From Branchinecta lynchi (taxonomy: Eukaryota; Arthropoda; Branchiopoda; Anostraca; Branchinectidae): a stretch of 64,000 bases of DNA. Position numbers and translations under genes: made by a program. The stretch is taken from NCBI GenBank assembly GCA_023053575.1, contig JAKZAP010000020.1, forward strand, positions 20,732,764 to 20,796,763. The letters are read 5' to 3'. A model generated the notes under the pieces. It was not told the origin of the DNA. It searched no databases and saw nothing but the letters and a program-made list of their open reading frames with translations. Below are positions 38,701 through 43,624 of the stretch, in pieces (within the stretch, counting starts at the first letter, position 1; every line of letters begins with the position of its first letter).

Positions 38701-41429
38701 TCGTCGTGTCATGTTGTCCGGAAAGGTGTCAACCGCTGTCTATGAGCTTGTTCCACCCTTTTACAAATAGTAACTATTAGTTACTATTTCCATTCCAACC
38801 TTACCAAAAGTTACTACGCTAACCGTTCCAACCTTCTCGAAATAGTAACTAATAGTAACTATTTGCTTACCATGCTCGGGAGCGTAGTAACTACGGATCT
38901 CTGTAACGTGATTGGTCGGATTCGCCCGTGGCATGATATTCCTGTGGAAAATAGAAAAATCGTTCCAGCCTTGACGGCAAAAAGCTAGAATTCGTGACGT
39001 GATGCGTAGTAACTATGGTAAGTAGGATGGAACACGCTCTCTGTGTCGCAGTGTTGAGTACTAGCCTCCCTCCGCACCCCATAACTTCATGTCCCACCCA
39101 TGTTTTTTTCTTGTAGGTTCTCTGGGAACCGGCGGCCGGATTTGCAACAAAGATTCTAAAGGTCCGGAAAGCTGTGAGATTCTTTGCTGCGGGAGGGGTT
39201 ACGACACGAAGAAGATTTTTGTCACCGAAAAATGTCGTTGCAAATTCCAATGGTGCTGCTCCGTAGAATGCGACATCTGCTCCTCATGGAAGGAGGAGCA
39301 CAGGTGTAAACCGGAAAGGCCGAATTTGCGGCCGAAGCGGTCAGCGAGTCCGGAAGCCAGTGAAGGTATTTATTGAATATGAATTTGTTTTACTGTGAAA
39401 TAGGACGAACCTGACGGTTATTCCCTTGTGCATCCTCTTTTGATGTATTGGTTATGTCGAGAAGAACTTAAAGTTTAACTGAAAAGCATGCTTATTGTTT
39501 ACGGTCGTGTTCCACCCTACCTACCGTAGTAACTACCCGTGGCCGCAAGACCTGCTTCAGGCAAAATACTGCGCTACGGGCTAATCGCGTCACAGATCGT
39601 AGCTACCCCGCTTACTACGTTCCCGAGCGTGTTAAGCAAACAGTTGCTATTTCGACAAGGTTGAGAAGTCAGCGTACTTAACTTTTCACTAGGTTAGAAC
39701 GAAATAGTTACTAATGGTTACTATAGTAAGGAGGGTGGAACATGCTCTAAATCTTGAATTTGAATCCACCAATTATTTTGACTCAAATAAAGGATACCAC
39801 AAATCCGAAAGAATTAGTTCATTCAATGAAAATAGTGTGCAAGTAGTGGAGTAACGAAATAACGCATTTTGATCGGTTCTTGAAGCATATTTAAGTGAAA
39901 ACGTGATGGGTGGCTATACTGTAGACTATCGTACCTCGGCCCTATTCGAACGTTCACAACTCCTACTAGAAATGATCTTTCCCAATGAAATGGATCAGAA
40001 AAAACTTTCTCGAAAATACCATTACTTTCCATCTGAATTTAGCAATTTTCTTGTTAGCGCCTAACGACTCTGCACAGTTCTTCCTGCTCTCCGACGCGGC
40101 GGCTGGGCGCAAAACATTTGAAAACTGAACACACCGTGGATCAAAAAGTACGAAATCTAAGCAAATAAAATTAGTCAGAAACAGAAGATTCTCATATCCT
40201 TGTGTGAGAAAGAGTTGTCAGTGAACGATGAAGATTCCGGCAAACTTTGCGTTTTGTAACAGGCAAAACTCGGCACGGCCGAAAATGCACTAAAAATTCG
40301 AAGGCACAAAACAAAACAATGGAGAAAGATGGGGATTTCAAAAAGCTTATAATTCCATAAGGGAGCTAGGTATATTATAAAAGGCAGAATAAGCAAGATA
40401 GGTCCTTTAAAGAGGGACTAAAATACGTATATTCAAACAATGGCTAAAAACGGATAGGTCAACTACGATGCGTTTGGATAGGTCAAAAACGGATAGGTCA
40501 AGATAGGTCAAATGCGTTTGGCAGCGATATTTTGGCCCTTCTTGGCAAGGGTCATCGTTTTAAATACGCTGTGTCTGCTTAACCAAATCTCTCTGTAAAG
40601 GGTGATGCGATACCAGCAAGCTTTTTCTTCCATGAAAGTCCCATAAGAAAAGGATATCCATTCAGTTCCTTTACTGCCTTGGACACACGATCAGGACCAG
40701 GAGCTCCCGGATTTTCCTGCCCAGATTTCGGCACCATCATCACTTTCATATGGAAAAGTTGGAGTTTCTTCAACTTGATGATGAAAGAGCAGGAATCCGG
40801 CCGGGAAATTCTGATCGTGTGCTCGCGCCATAAGCAAAGTCACTTCGTCTTTAAAGGACCCCTCACACTATTTACTCTTCAACTTTTAAAATATTTGAAC
40901 TTGAAAACTATGTTGTGCTTTCAACAAATAACCCACGATTTTGGCTGGTTTAAGCCTTTTCTGAGACCCGTTGACTTGTAGCGAAAACAGGGAAACAATT
41001 TACATAAACGGTTTTTCTGGTGGAAAAAGTCCTCGCAGACAACCGTCGACAAGTGTGATACACATCGAAAGTAGCAAAACACGGCTAAGTGAGAAAATCA
41101 GCGTGGTTTTGTTAGAGGGGTTAGAATGTACCGTACGGAATCGAGGTCTCCGCTTTAGAAATACATGGAGTGATTATGGAAGTAGGTTGCATCAGTATTA
41201 TAGGTAAGACAACTCCTTTAACATATTTTCTTCCATAGAGCCTGACCTGACAGACCTGAAGTGGATAGATGAAGAGAAAAACGCCGACGCGAAGGAGTGG
41301 CTAATGAAGCGGCTCTTTCGGCCGAAAAAGAAGAACGCGGAACTGACAGAAGACGATTTGTTTCGAATCCAGCATAACGTACCCTTCGTAAGAACTTTAG
41401 AAAACCGGGTGTCTGAAAGCAAAAGGTAG
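8626..41429 (+). CDS. Wnt2: Wnt ligand gene, Wnt2-like (spliced, 7-8 coding exons)
   Basis: Predicted secreted Wnt morphogen. Wnts are lipid-modified, disulfide-rich ligands that bind Frizzled and LRP5/6 receptors. Coding segments are 8626-8711, 11926-12164, 22852-22970, 24226-24387, 34415-34531, 35970-36114, 39117-39365 and possibly 41239-41429. All join in frame with GT donors and AG acceptors (phases 2,1,0,0,0,1,1). The joined product is 435 residues with the last exon, or 375 if exon 7 reads on to the TGA at 39374-39376. All 24 Wnt cysteines are present. Subfamily call: [44 protein letters not shown]-like [11 protein letters not shown] and [10 protein letters not shown] look most like Wnt2. 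Wnt4 and Wnt5 share parts of this, so the orthology is inferred rather than proven. Confidence 0.9.
8712..9800. other. Wnt intron 1, first part, mostly without recognised features
   Basis: After the donor there is a G-run (8729-8740), then AT-rich sequence without a recognisable gene or repeat. Confidence 0.5.
9824..10560 (+). repeat. Two degenerate Penelope-associated repeat copies
   Basis: Two direct copies (about 9824-9950 and 10475-10560) carry GACCCTTGCCAA or GACCCTTACCAA, then GCCGAAAT, then AATCTGAGCT and TCCGTTTAGC-like sequence. They resemble the CCCTTGCCAAGAAGGGCCGAAA repeats elsewhere in the window, but the core is eroded. Confidence 0.45.
10841..11294. mobile_element. MITE A, complete copy (454 bp)
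   Basis: Terminal inverted repeats CCTTAAAGTTTAACTGAAAAG and CTTTTCAGTTACACTTTAAGG. Internal sequence TTCCACTATCTGCGCTCGTA and GCATTTTCATCGGGTCTTC recurs at 36505-36931, 39477-39955, 44511-44998 and 50583-53253. No coding capacity seen. Confidence 0.8.
11295..11712 (+). repeat. MITE B copy
   Basis: Shares GGACCCCTTGCTT, TTTTGCGCCAAGC, CGTCGGAGAGCAGGAAGGCT and AAAAGATCATTTCTAGTA with copies at 33310-33715 (+), 39955-40411 (-), 46636-47260 (+, interrupted) and 47560-47755 (-). Full ends read TTTAAAGGACC. Non-coding. Confidence 0.7.
11740..11885 (-). repeat. Penelope-associated repeat, eroded copy
   Basis: Carries GGTGCTGCGATT, TAATATAGCTCTAATAAAAT and GATTCGCAGT..GGGCTGAAG in the order seen at 48.2 and 49.3 kb. 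It ends about 40 bp before the acceptor of Wnt exon 2. Confidence 0.5.
11926..12164 (+). CDS. Wnt2: Wnt exon 2: N-terminal domain
   Basis: Encodes residues 30-108, from FLSKLQ to GKSLQK. It carries cysteines 1-4 of the Wnt pattern (PYCN, AFCQ, KECQHQF, WNCSS). The block [14 protein letters not shown] is a Wnt hallmark and NCS (N91) is a candidate N-glycosylation site. The acceptor is a pyrimidine-rich tract ending TTTTAG at 11925 and the donor is GTAAGT at 12165. Intron 1 is about 3.2 kb. Confidence 0.92.
12346..13250 (+). repeat. Family D element, copy 2
   Basis: Opens TTTTTGGGATCCCAAAACGT and closes TTTTGGGATCCCATCGAAACC. Several 137-bp units lie between. A 76-bp hairpin (about 13018-13093, ATTTGACAGCGCAAAACGG and its inverse) is inserted in the last unit. 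Confidence 0.8.
13540..13690 (+). repeat. Dispersed repeat H with (CATT)n-like tail
   Basis: TTTACTGCACTTACGCCCTT, GGCAGTGCGTCA and a following ATTCATTCATTTATTC tract match 58190-58325. The tail suggests the 3' end of a retroelement; no coding part is preserved. Confidence 0.45.
13770..13865 (+). repeat. Solitary family E unit
   Basis: CAGGGGGAAACCGGAAATCT, GGAGGGATCCGGATGAAACT and TGGTGGAAAGTACAAGC form one family E unit outside the main arrays. Confidence 0.55.
14166..14897 (+). repeat. Family D element, copy 3 (truncated)
   Basis: Opens TTGGGATCCCTAACCGTAAG and contains about four CCGGAAAATTTGTTAAAA units. It runs directly into GGGATCTCTGGGTTTAGAAA, which belongs to repeat G, so its own right palindrome is lost. 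Confidence 0.75.
15264..15645. repeat. Inverted repeat pair (foldback)
   Basis: GCCAGGCTTCACCTTCCAGA near 15270 faces TCTGGAAGGTGAAGCCTCGC near 15613. CAGACACCGGAATC and GTCTGGAATCCGG pairs lie inside. No coding capacity is evident. Confidence 0.5.
15700..16324. other. Intron sequence without recognised features
   Basis: Nothing recognised apart from a GTGTGTG tract followed by a run of about 14 G near 16255. Confidence 0.5.
16325..17640 (-). pseudogene. 5'-truncated LINE with reverse transcriptase ORF (377 codons)
   Basis: Minus-strand open frame 17630-16497. RT motif A is KAFDLVDHN, the PQG block is [11 protein letters not shown], and the catalytic YVDD is intact ([11 protein letters not shown]). 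The thumb follows with ACPVWHYG and [11 protein letters not shown]. The C-terminus reads [19 protein letters not shown]. The endonuclease and the start of RT are missing, the usual 5' truncation. The 3' end near 16330 has an AATCAAATCAAA tail. The clade is of the CR1/L2/Jockey group by motif style; the exact clade is not resolved. It lies antisense in Wnt intron 2, with no inactivating stop in the remaining frame, so it is fairly young. Confidence 0.9.
17721..17994 (+). mobile_element. MITE C, copy 1
   Basis: Ends GTGTTCCACCCT and GGGCGGAGCACGCTC. It contains TGACGTCACGGA, CAATCACGTTACAGAGATGC and GTTGGAACG blocks shared by all five copies. About 30 bp at the left are missing. Confidence 0.82.
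18073..18137. repeat. Short hairpin repeat J, copy 1
   Basis: GCAGTAATTGCTACTGGGAT and TTCCAGTAGCAAATACTGC form the two arms of one 65-bp hairpin. A longer copy is at 25637-25747. Confidence 0.6.
18402..19225 (-). repeat. Family D element, copy 4
   Basis: Reverse copy that begins with GATGGGATCCCAAAAATC and ends GTTGGTATCCCAAAAA. Units of the TTCCGGTTTTTGCCGGATTC type lie between. The long frame 18813-19271 is a by-product of these units. Confidence 0.8.
19309..19440 (+). repeat. Partial hAT-type MITE (same family as 6095-6266)
   Basis: Left end CAGGCCCGTACGCAGGAATT, then two G-runs, then AAAAAGACACAGATCAGAG, matching 6095-6266 in reverse. No right terminus or duplication is found, so it is truncated. 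Confidence 0.55.
19480..19596 (+). pseudogene. LINE ORF2 C-terminal fragment
   Basis: The frame reads [20 protein letters not shown] then [14 protein letters not shown] and stop. The WNNLP..IRES..FK.KLK pattern is a standard tail of non-LTR retrotransposon proteins. Nothing upstream is preserved. Confidence 0.65.
19660..20301 (-). mobile_element. Repeat G copy interrupted by a hAT MITE
   Basis: Outer ends read TTTAAAGGACCTG and GAGGGGTCCTTTAAA as inverted repeats. Internal sequence (GCGTGGTTTTGTT, GGGAAACAATTTACATAA) recurs at 40853-41218 and 50215-50580. The copy is split at 19909-20202. Confidence 0.72.
19909..20202. mobile_element. hAT-type MITE, 294 bp
   Basis: Ends CAGGGGCGTCAC and GTGACGCCTCTG, flanked by GTTATTTC (19901-19908) and GTTATTTG (20203-20210), a 7 of 8 match. 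The interior is a run of imperfect units of about 20 bp containing CAGTCGGTTTTTC or GTCGATTTTTCGTCA. Confidence 0.85.
20563..21961 (-). mobile_element. Penelope-like element remnant with inverted arms
   Basis: Two arms of roughly 430-470 bp (20563-21035 and 21480-21961) are inverted and nearly identical; the 72-residue frame [18 protein letters not shown]... is the same in both. The spacer holds a minus-strand frame (21493-21191) reading [14 protein letters not shown] and [18 protein letters not shown], which matches the style of the GIY-YIG endonuclease domain at the C-terminus of Penelope-like polyproteins. The reverse transcriptase is absent. Inverted terminal repeats are known for Penelope-like elements. 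Confidence 0.7.
21191..21493 (-). pseudogene. GIY-YIG-type endonuclease fragment of a Penelope-like element
   Basis: About 100 codons. GIY-YIG domains of Penelope-like elements cut target DNA for integration. Visible motifs: [37 protein letters not shown]. The defining GIY and YIG residues lie upstream and are not present, so this is only the C-terminal half of the domain. Confidence 0.6.
21963..22260 (-). repeat. Penelope-associated repeat with eroded hammerhead-like core
   Basis: TATTCCTTCAGCCAAGCTGA, GCAAAACGGATACG, then TTTCTTGGCAAGGGTCCTCT and TCAGGCTCAAG. On the minus strand 22088-22046 keeps CTGAAGA, the CCCTT loop and GAGC/GCTC arms, but GAAA has become CAAA. A short partial copy is also at 22728-22775. 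Confidence 0.55.
22273..22700 (-). pseudogene. LINE ORF C-terminal fragment with zinc-knuckle-like end
   Basis: Minus-strand frame reads [33 protein letters not shown] and [12 protein letters not shown]. The LR-N-LPV-GR followed by CPLC-EEEH is the usual C-terminal zinc-binding tail of several LINE clades. It is a different lineage from the YVDD element at 16-17 kb. It ends about 160 bp before Wnt exon 3. Confidence 0.6.
22852..22970 (+). CDS. Wnt2: Wnt exon 3: GSREAAF block
   Basis: Encodes the end of I109 and residues 110-148. The block [19 protein letters not shown] is among the most conserved in Wnts. It is followed by [20 protein letters not shown], with cysteines 5-7. The acceptor is a strong T-rich tract ending TTACAG at 22851 and the donor is GTAAGA at 22971. 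A LINE 3' fragment on the opposite strand lies about 160 bp upstream, and intron 2 (10.7 kb) is almost entirely repeats. Confidence 0.93.
23190..23491 (+). mobile_element. MITE C, copy 2 (302 bp, complete)
   Basis: Ends GAGCGTGTTCCACCCT and AGGGTGGAACACGCTC are perfect inverted repeats. The interior is also semi-palindromic, with AGTAACT-type elements on both sides. Confidence 0.88.
23750..24190 (-). pseudogene. Degraded LINE fragment 1 (PPW-x-NS type)
   Basis: The minus-strand peptide includes [19 protein letters not shown] and YLMSKF. A second copy of this region is at 25060-25600 ([19 protein letters not shown]). The shared block, plus stops in the surrounding frames, points to two decayed copies of one LINE protein. 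No catalytic motif is present. Confidence 0.45.
24226..24387 (+). CDS. Wnt2: Wnt exon 4: WGGCS and MNLHNN block
   Basis: Encodes residues 149-202. Key motifs are FTWGGCSEN (cysteine 8), RRFIDARE and [16 protein letters not shown]. The MNLHNN-AGR block is universal in Wnts, and the preceding DARAL with RAGR is Wnt2-like. Both ends are phase 0, with acceptor TTTTCAG at 24225 and donor GTAAGC at 24388. The exon starts only about 40 bp after a degraded LINE fragment. Confidence 0.93.
24540..25055. other. Wnt intron 4, first part, without recognised features
   Basis: No repeat or coding similarity recognised. Confidence 0.45.
25060..25600 (-). pseudogene. Degraded LINE fragment 2 (PPW-x-NS type)
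   Basis: Minus-strand peptide [20 protein letters not shown] then KVISKY lies inside a region with several stops. It is homologous to the fragment at 23750-24190. Confidence 0.45.
25637..25747. repeat. Hairpin repeat J, copy 2
   Basis: CTGCAGTATTTGCTACTGGG and CCCAATAGCAAATACTGCA are inverted arms. It abuts family D copy 5. Confidence 0.6.
25750..26700 (+). repeat. Family D element, copy 5 (best preserved)
   Basis: Starts TTTTTGGGATCCCAAAACGT, then a GTCCGTCTGTCCGTCTG tract, CTCTCGAAGGGAATGAGA, GATGAAACATGG and a GGGGTGGGGGAGGGGG run. About five 137-bp units follow (phase marks at 26101, 26238, 26375 and about 26513). It ends TTTTTGGGATCCCATCTAAA. Because 137 is not a multiple of 3, the short reverse frames in the units are unlikely to be genes. 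Confidence 0.85.
27265..27370 (-). repeat. 16-bp minisatellite, left arm of a foldback
   Basis: About six imperfect copies of GTGACAAAACGTCCCC. The inverted array is at 31207-31333. Confidence 0.85.
27390..29612 (+). repeat. Family E array, complete-looking copy
   Basis: Left end is the palindrome GGCACTTGCC...GGCCAAGTGCC (about 27395-27419), then TCTGTCCGTCAGTCGGTCTG. Numerous units with GGACCGGATCCGG, GATGAAACTTGG and G-runs follow. The right end is ACAAGTGCCATATGAGCTCG with TAGCTCTTGT. Many overlapping frames here are unit by-products. Confidence 0.8.
29613..30087. other. AT-rich sequence between repeats, nothing recognised
   Basis: No coding similarity or clear repeat recognised. Confidence 0.4.
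30096..30958. mobile_element. Foldback element with 8-bp target duplication (863 bp)
   Basis: Ends GGGGATTGACTAAAAGCAGG and CCTGCTTTTAGTCGATCCC. The flanking duplication is GCCTATTG (30088-30095 and 30959-30966). Arms of about 100 bp are inverted. Between them a unit of about 105 bp (CCTTTCCTCTGTTTAGTATC, TTCACCTTTTCCTCCTTTTA) is repeated several times and inverts near 30720. Confidence 0.82.
31207..31333 (+). repeat. 16-bp minisatellite, right arm of a foldback
   Basis: Eight imperfect copies of GGGGACGTTTTGTCAC, inverse to 27265-27370. Confidence 0.88.
31785..32750. other. Intron sequence without recognised features
   Basis: Frames of 96 residues (+, 31836) and 141 residues (-, 32421) overlap each other and show no recognisable domain. 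Confidence 0.4.
32753..33168. mobile_element. MITE K, copy 1 (416 bp)
   Basis: Outer ends AGGTGTGT and ACACACCT; inner TTCTCGCCGTTCCCCGA and CCTCGGGGAACGG. The interior (TTTTTAATTAATTTTACATT, GAATCTGAAAGGAAGTCCTT) matches 46093-46505. Confidence 0.75.
33310..33715 (+). repeat. MITE B copy
   Basis: TAAAGGACCCCTCTTGCTTA, TTTTGCGCCCAGCAGTCGCG and AAAAGATCATTTCTAGTAAG align with 11295-11712 over the full length. Confidence 0.7.
33981..34285 (-). mobile_element. MITE C, copy 3 (305 bp)
   Basis: Ends GAGCGTGTTCCACCCT and AGGATGGAACACGCTC. The interior is in reverse orientation relative to copy 2. It ends 130 bp before Wnt exon 5. Confidence 0.87.
34415..34531 (+). CDS. Wnt2: Wnt exon 5: lipid-modification loop
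   Basis: Encodes residues 203-241. It contains [17 protein letters not shown] (cysteines 9-12). In characterised Wnts a serine of this CHGxSGSC loop receives the palmitoleate added by Porcupine, and that lipid enters the Frizzled groove; the loop is intact here. It then reads [12 protein letters not shown]. Acceptor TTTTACAG at 34414, donor GTAAGG at 34532. A 305-bp MITE ends 130 bp upstream and a LINE 3' fragment starts within about 40 bp downstream, so the exon is tightly boxed in by insertions. Confidence 0.93.
34560..35182 (+). pseudogene. LINE 3' fragment with (CTA)n tail
   Basis: The frame to the stop at 34784 ends [29 protein letters not shown], the same C-terminal signature as the RT element at 16-17 kb ([19 protein letters not shown]). 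About 400 bp of 3' UTR follows and ends in a CTACTACTACTACTACTACT tract at 35163-35182. Sense orientation in Wnt intron 5, starting about 30 bp after the exon 5 donor. Confidence 0.8.
35190..35960. other. Wnt intron 5 remainder
   Basis: No gene or clear repeat apart from short TTCCGG-rich inverted segments near 35205-35340. Confidence 0.4.
35970..36114 (+). CDS. Wnt2: Wnt exon 6: linker region
   Basis: Encodes residues 242-289 plus the first base of G290. It starts [10 protein letters not shown], runs through a variable segment and reaches [14 protein letters not shown] with cysteine 13. This corresponds to the DLVYFE-SPDYC block of Wnts. The acceptor AG at 35968-35969 (TCTTTGAAG) lacks a strong pyrimidine tract. 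It was chosen because LKRQYDRA then aligns without a gap to family members; a later AG at 35974-35975 would delete two residues. Donor GTAAGG at 36115. Confidence 0.88.
36280..36345. repeat. Palindrome cluster (AGCGCTATAT type)
   Basis: CGATCGCTATATGGCGCTAT and ATGTAGCGCTATATCGCTAT form overlapping palindromes over about 65 bp. Confidence 0.6.
36505..36931 (+). repeat. MITE A copy (left end eroded)
   Basis: TTTCCACTATCTGCTCTAGC through GCATTTTCATCGGGTCTTCA to CTTTCGGTTAAACTTAAAG matches 10841-11294. Confidence 0.75.
37727..38200 (+). repeat. Exact 237-bp tandem duplication
   Basis: Units 37727-37963 and 37964-38200 are identical base for base as read. Each begins ATGCAAAGTGATTCCG and ends GCGTTTTTGATC. 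The second unit's end lies inside the left arm of the MITE at 38185. Confidence 0.92.
38185..38560. mobile_element. MITE L, foldback (376 bp)
   Basis: Ends AGTTGCGTTTTTGATC and GATCAAAAACGCAACT are perfect inverted repeats. The interior has GAATTCTC-type repeats in both orientations. Confidence 0.8.
38744..39039 (-). mobile_element. MITE C, copy 4 (296 bp)
   Basis: Ends GAGCTTGTTCCACCCT and AGGATGGAACACGCTC. The interior matches copy 3 in the same orientation. It ends 77 bp before the acceptor of Wnt exon 7. Confidence 0.86.
39117..39365 (+). CDS. Wnt2: Wnt exon 7: cysteine-rich C-terminal domain and furin site
   Basis: Encodes residues 291-372. [31 protein letters not shown] and the final HRCKP supply cysteines 14-24, which form the thumb/finger disulfide domain that contacts Frizzled. 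Most Wnts end just after the last cysteine. Here the chain continues through ERPNL to RPKR (residues 361-364), a furin-type motif, then [15 protein letters not shown] donor follows at 39366. Without splicing, the frame adds GIY and stops at TGA 39374-39376, so both endings are possible. The acceptor is a T-rich tract ending TTGTAG at 39116. Confidence 0.9.
39504..39747 (+). mobile_element. MITE C, copy 5 (244 bp)
   Basis: A shorter copy with inverted ends TCGTGTTCCACCCT and AGGGTGGAACATGCTC, nested in MITE A. Confidence 0.82.
39785..39790 (+). promoter_or_regulatory. Candidate polyadenylation signal, short Wnt form
   Basis: First AATAAA downstream of the exon 7 stop at 39376. It lies inside a MITE (39477-39955), so if used, the short transcript would end in transposon sequence. 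A second AATAAA follows near 40163. For the exon 8 form the nearest AATAAA is at about 41720, also in a repeat. Confidence 0.25.
39955..40411 (-). repeat. MITE B copy, reverse
   Basis: AGAAATGATCTTTCCCAATG, TGCTCTCCGACGCGGCGGCT and GATAGGTCCTTTAAAG match MITE B in reverse. Confidence 0.7.
40440..40520 (+). repeat. Short GGATAGGTCAA minisatellite
   Basis: AAACGGATAGGTCAA-like units occur about four times, leading into a partial Penelope-associated repeat (40505-40570). Confidence 0.65.
40853..41218 (+). repeat. Repeat G copy
   Basis: TTTAAAGGACCCCTCACAC, GTTGTGCTTTCAACAAATAA, AAACAGGGAAACAATTTACA and GTTAGAATGTACCGTACGGA match 19660-20301 (inverse) and 50215-50580 (same orientation). It abuts the acceptor tract of Wnt exon 8. 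Confidence 0.72.
41239..41429 (+). CDS. Wnt2: Probable Wnt exon 8: charged C-terminal tail
   Basis: An open segment after a good acceptor (TTTTCTTCCATAG, ending 41238). It begins with two bases that complete a glutamate codon with the last G of exon 7, then reads 62 codons to TAG at 41427-41429. Visible stretches are [12 protein letters not shown], an amphipathic [15 protein letters not shown] and [14 protein letters not shown]. It has no cysteine and is strongly charged. GC content is higher than the surrounding intron and no other copy occurs in the window, both favouring a real exon. It begins about 20 bp after a dispersed repeat. I know of no other Wnt with this tail, so it is inferred from phase, splice signal and openness only. 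Confidence 0.55.
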
Positions 41430-41589
41430 CCAGTACCATCTACCTCATAGAAATGAATCTGTGATCCACGTGTAAACATGTATATAATTCTAGCGATTTC
41501 TTTATCGTGTAACCTATCGACTCTGCAATCGTGTCTCGCCTTGGGTGGTCGGACATCTAAAGCTTGGTGACAACAGAATTATATTTGAA

Positions 41590-42060
41590 TTATATTCAAA
41601 ATATACAACGGATACGTCAGCTAGGATCCTTCATCAGCGATATTTCGGCCCTTCTTGGCAAGGGTCATCGTCAGGCTGTCAATCTTCAGGTTCAACGTCG
41701 GGGAAGGAAACAAACCTGTAATAAATAACTGAAGCTTCTACCGACTATAAATATCTTATTCGGGCGAATTACTCCAAATACCACTGTAAGGAAAAAACTA
41801 GCCCTGAGATTTAATTTTTGACACGGCCGCTGTTTTGCTGCACGATTGGGTCAATGACAGGAAATATTTTTTTTCTCTATTTTGATCACCTTTGGTTTTG
41901 TTTAAGGGACTGAAGCTTAAATTTTCTTCCATTAATAACCTAGTTCCACGTTTTGTTAGGGAGTACCTGTATCTATTATTTTAATAGTCACTGCACGGAA
42001 AAAATCGCTGATGAAGCATCGTAGCTGACTTATCCGTTGTATACATTATTTGAATATATG
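41590..42060. mobile_element. Penelope-associated foldback with hammerhead-like motif
   Basis: Left arm ATACAACGGATACGTCAGCT with TTCATCAGCGAT faces ATCGCTGATGAAGC with AGCTGACTTATCCGTTGTAT. A hammerhead-like motif lies on the minus strand at 41678-41635. Confidence 0.65.
41635..41678 (-). ncRNA. Hammerhead-ribozyme-like motif, copy with CAGC/GCTG stem
   Basis: 5' to 3' on the minus strand: CAGC, CTGACGA, TGA, CCCTT-GCCAAG-AAGGG hairpin, CC, GAAA, TATC, GCTG (44 nt). This fits CUGANGA, stem II, GAAA, a minimal stem III (an A-U pair closing a 2-nt loop), UH and stem I. Hammerheads with very short stem III are established in Penelope-like elements. Activity is not shown. Confidence 0.55.
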
Positions 42061-43540
42061 TTTCAAAGTCAGCTTGTGCTCGAGGAATTTTTAACTTGGT
42101 GAATTCGACGTCACTATCGGAAAAAATTCGCGCCGCGCCATCTTAACCCCCAAGTCGATTTTTTGCACGTCCCGGCGAAGGTTAGCATTCTGTGGGCACC
42201 AAGCTTAAAGCTGAGTTTAAAGAAGCGAATTCAGATCGCATTGTCGGGCATATTCGCAGATTATAACAGAAGTGCAACCGAATTTTCGAATGCGAATACT
42301 TCGGTCCAACTGCGAAATTATCTGGGAACCAAGCCTAAGCCGATTAAGATGCAGAAGGTGGCGTTGTGCCCTATGTTGACATCAACTGGAGAAACTCAGC
42401 GTTTTAATAGGAAAAAAAAAAACAGTCTGTGTAAACCAAGCTTAAGACCAAGCCTCTTGAAAATCATGGGGGGGGGGGTATTGTTTGAAACCCACAATTC
42501 AAGGTGTTTCATGTGTTTGCTTACAGATGTTTAGGGACTAGAGTGCACTGTGCACTATCATCATTTAAGGCAAACATCCCATACCTTCAGTGAAAGTGAC
42601 GTAAATCACGTGTCTGTAGTTTCCATAGTTTAATTACATTTGCCTCAGATGATGAGGGGTCAGATGTAAATGTGTATTTTGCTATTTCATTTTAAAGGAG
42701 TTGGCTGCGCACAATGTTGTTTTCGGTTGCTAGTGATTCCAGAGTGATGATTCCTTTCAAGCCTAACTACCTGAACGACTTGCATGGGGTATTGTGCTTC
42801 AAAAGCTGCAGTTGCGTATTTGCGCGAACTAGCAGAATTAAGCCCATGTTCAGGCGTACTTTAAACCTTGACTCTTATGAGTGACCCGAATGTTCGATCA
42901 TACTGAGTGAAAATTGTACGAATTTGAAGGGTTTAACGAAGATTTAAGGCAAGATTTTTGTTTTTGCGCATGATTTTGTAATTATTCTATATCAGTGATT
43001 TTAATGCAGGTATTTATGCCTATGTCTGTTATGTATAAACGTGAAATGAAGATACTATCAATTGCTTTTGCAGTCAAATGTGCGTTTATTGCCGATTGTG
43101 TTGATAAAACAAATTCAGTCTCCAGTGTTTCCGTGAGGATTTTGCGTCAGAAGGTGAAAGAACGAATTGATGGGAATAATCCCACTATACTCTTGATGAC
43201 TAACTCTTCGTGCCGACGAAGAATCACCGCGTACCTAGCGGAAGAGTCGTAAGCGTCACCACAGCTGTCCAACGCCGTTGCCTGATTTGCAAGCTCGAGT
43301 ACCGCACTTTGTTGCTTATAACCACCTTGGATACTGAGAGATTAAAGGAACAGCAAACTTGACTACGGGCAACAAACCGACCTGTGGGGCTCAGATAAAG
43401 ATACAGGGACTTATTGTCGACAGGACCCCCCTTCTTTGTTATCTCGAACCCCCTCCTTAGTGTTCCCAAAGCTAGCTGGCAGGCCCTTGCCCCTTATGCA
43501 CTGTAATTATGCACTTATGCACTGTAAAGGTTCGACTTTG
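42061..43540. other. Intergenic sequence without recognised features
   Basis: Frames up to 123 residues (42163-42534) have no recognisable domain. There is a C/G-run near 42470. Confidence 0.45.
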
Positions 43541-43624
43541 GCCGTGTCGACTAACACATCGGGATAGTAGTCAAGAGGTCGTGCGTTCGTTTCCTACTCC
43601 CGGTACACAGACCTTTTGCTTTTT

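Larger units (their letters stand above)
39477..39955 (+). mobile_element. MITE A copy containing nested MITE C copy 5
   Basis: Starts CTTAAAGTTTAACTGAAAAG just after the Wnt stop. MITE C copy 5 (39504-39747, ends CGTGTTCCACCCT and AGGGTGGAACATGCTC) interrupts it. Sequence then resumes with the typical TAACGCATTTTGATCGG. Confidence 0.78.

Noticed and set aside
40579..40773. Minus-strand frame containing [13 protein letters not shown] as a reverse transcriptase start
   Set aside because: Superficially like the KAPGPDGI segment before LINE RT domains, but no further RT motif follows and the fit is too short.
42163..42534. 123-residue frame downstream of Wnt
   Set aside because: Low-complexity lysine/serine content with locally repeated ACCAAGCCT-type sequence; no recognisable family.
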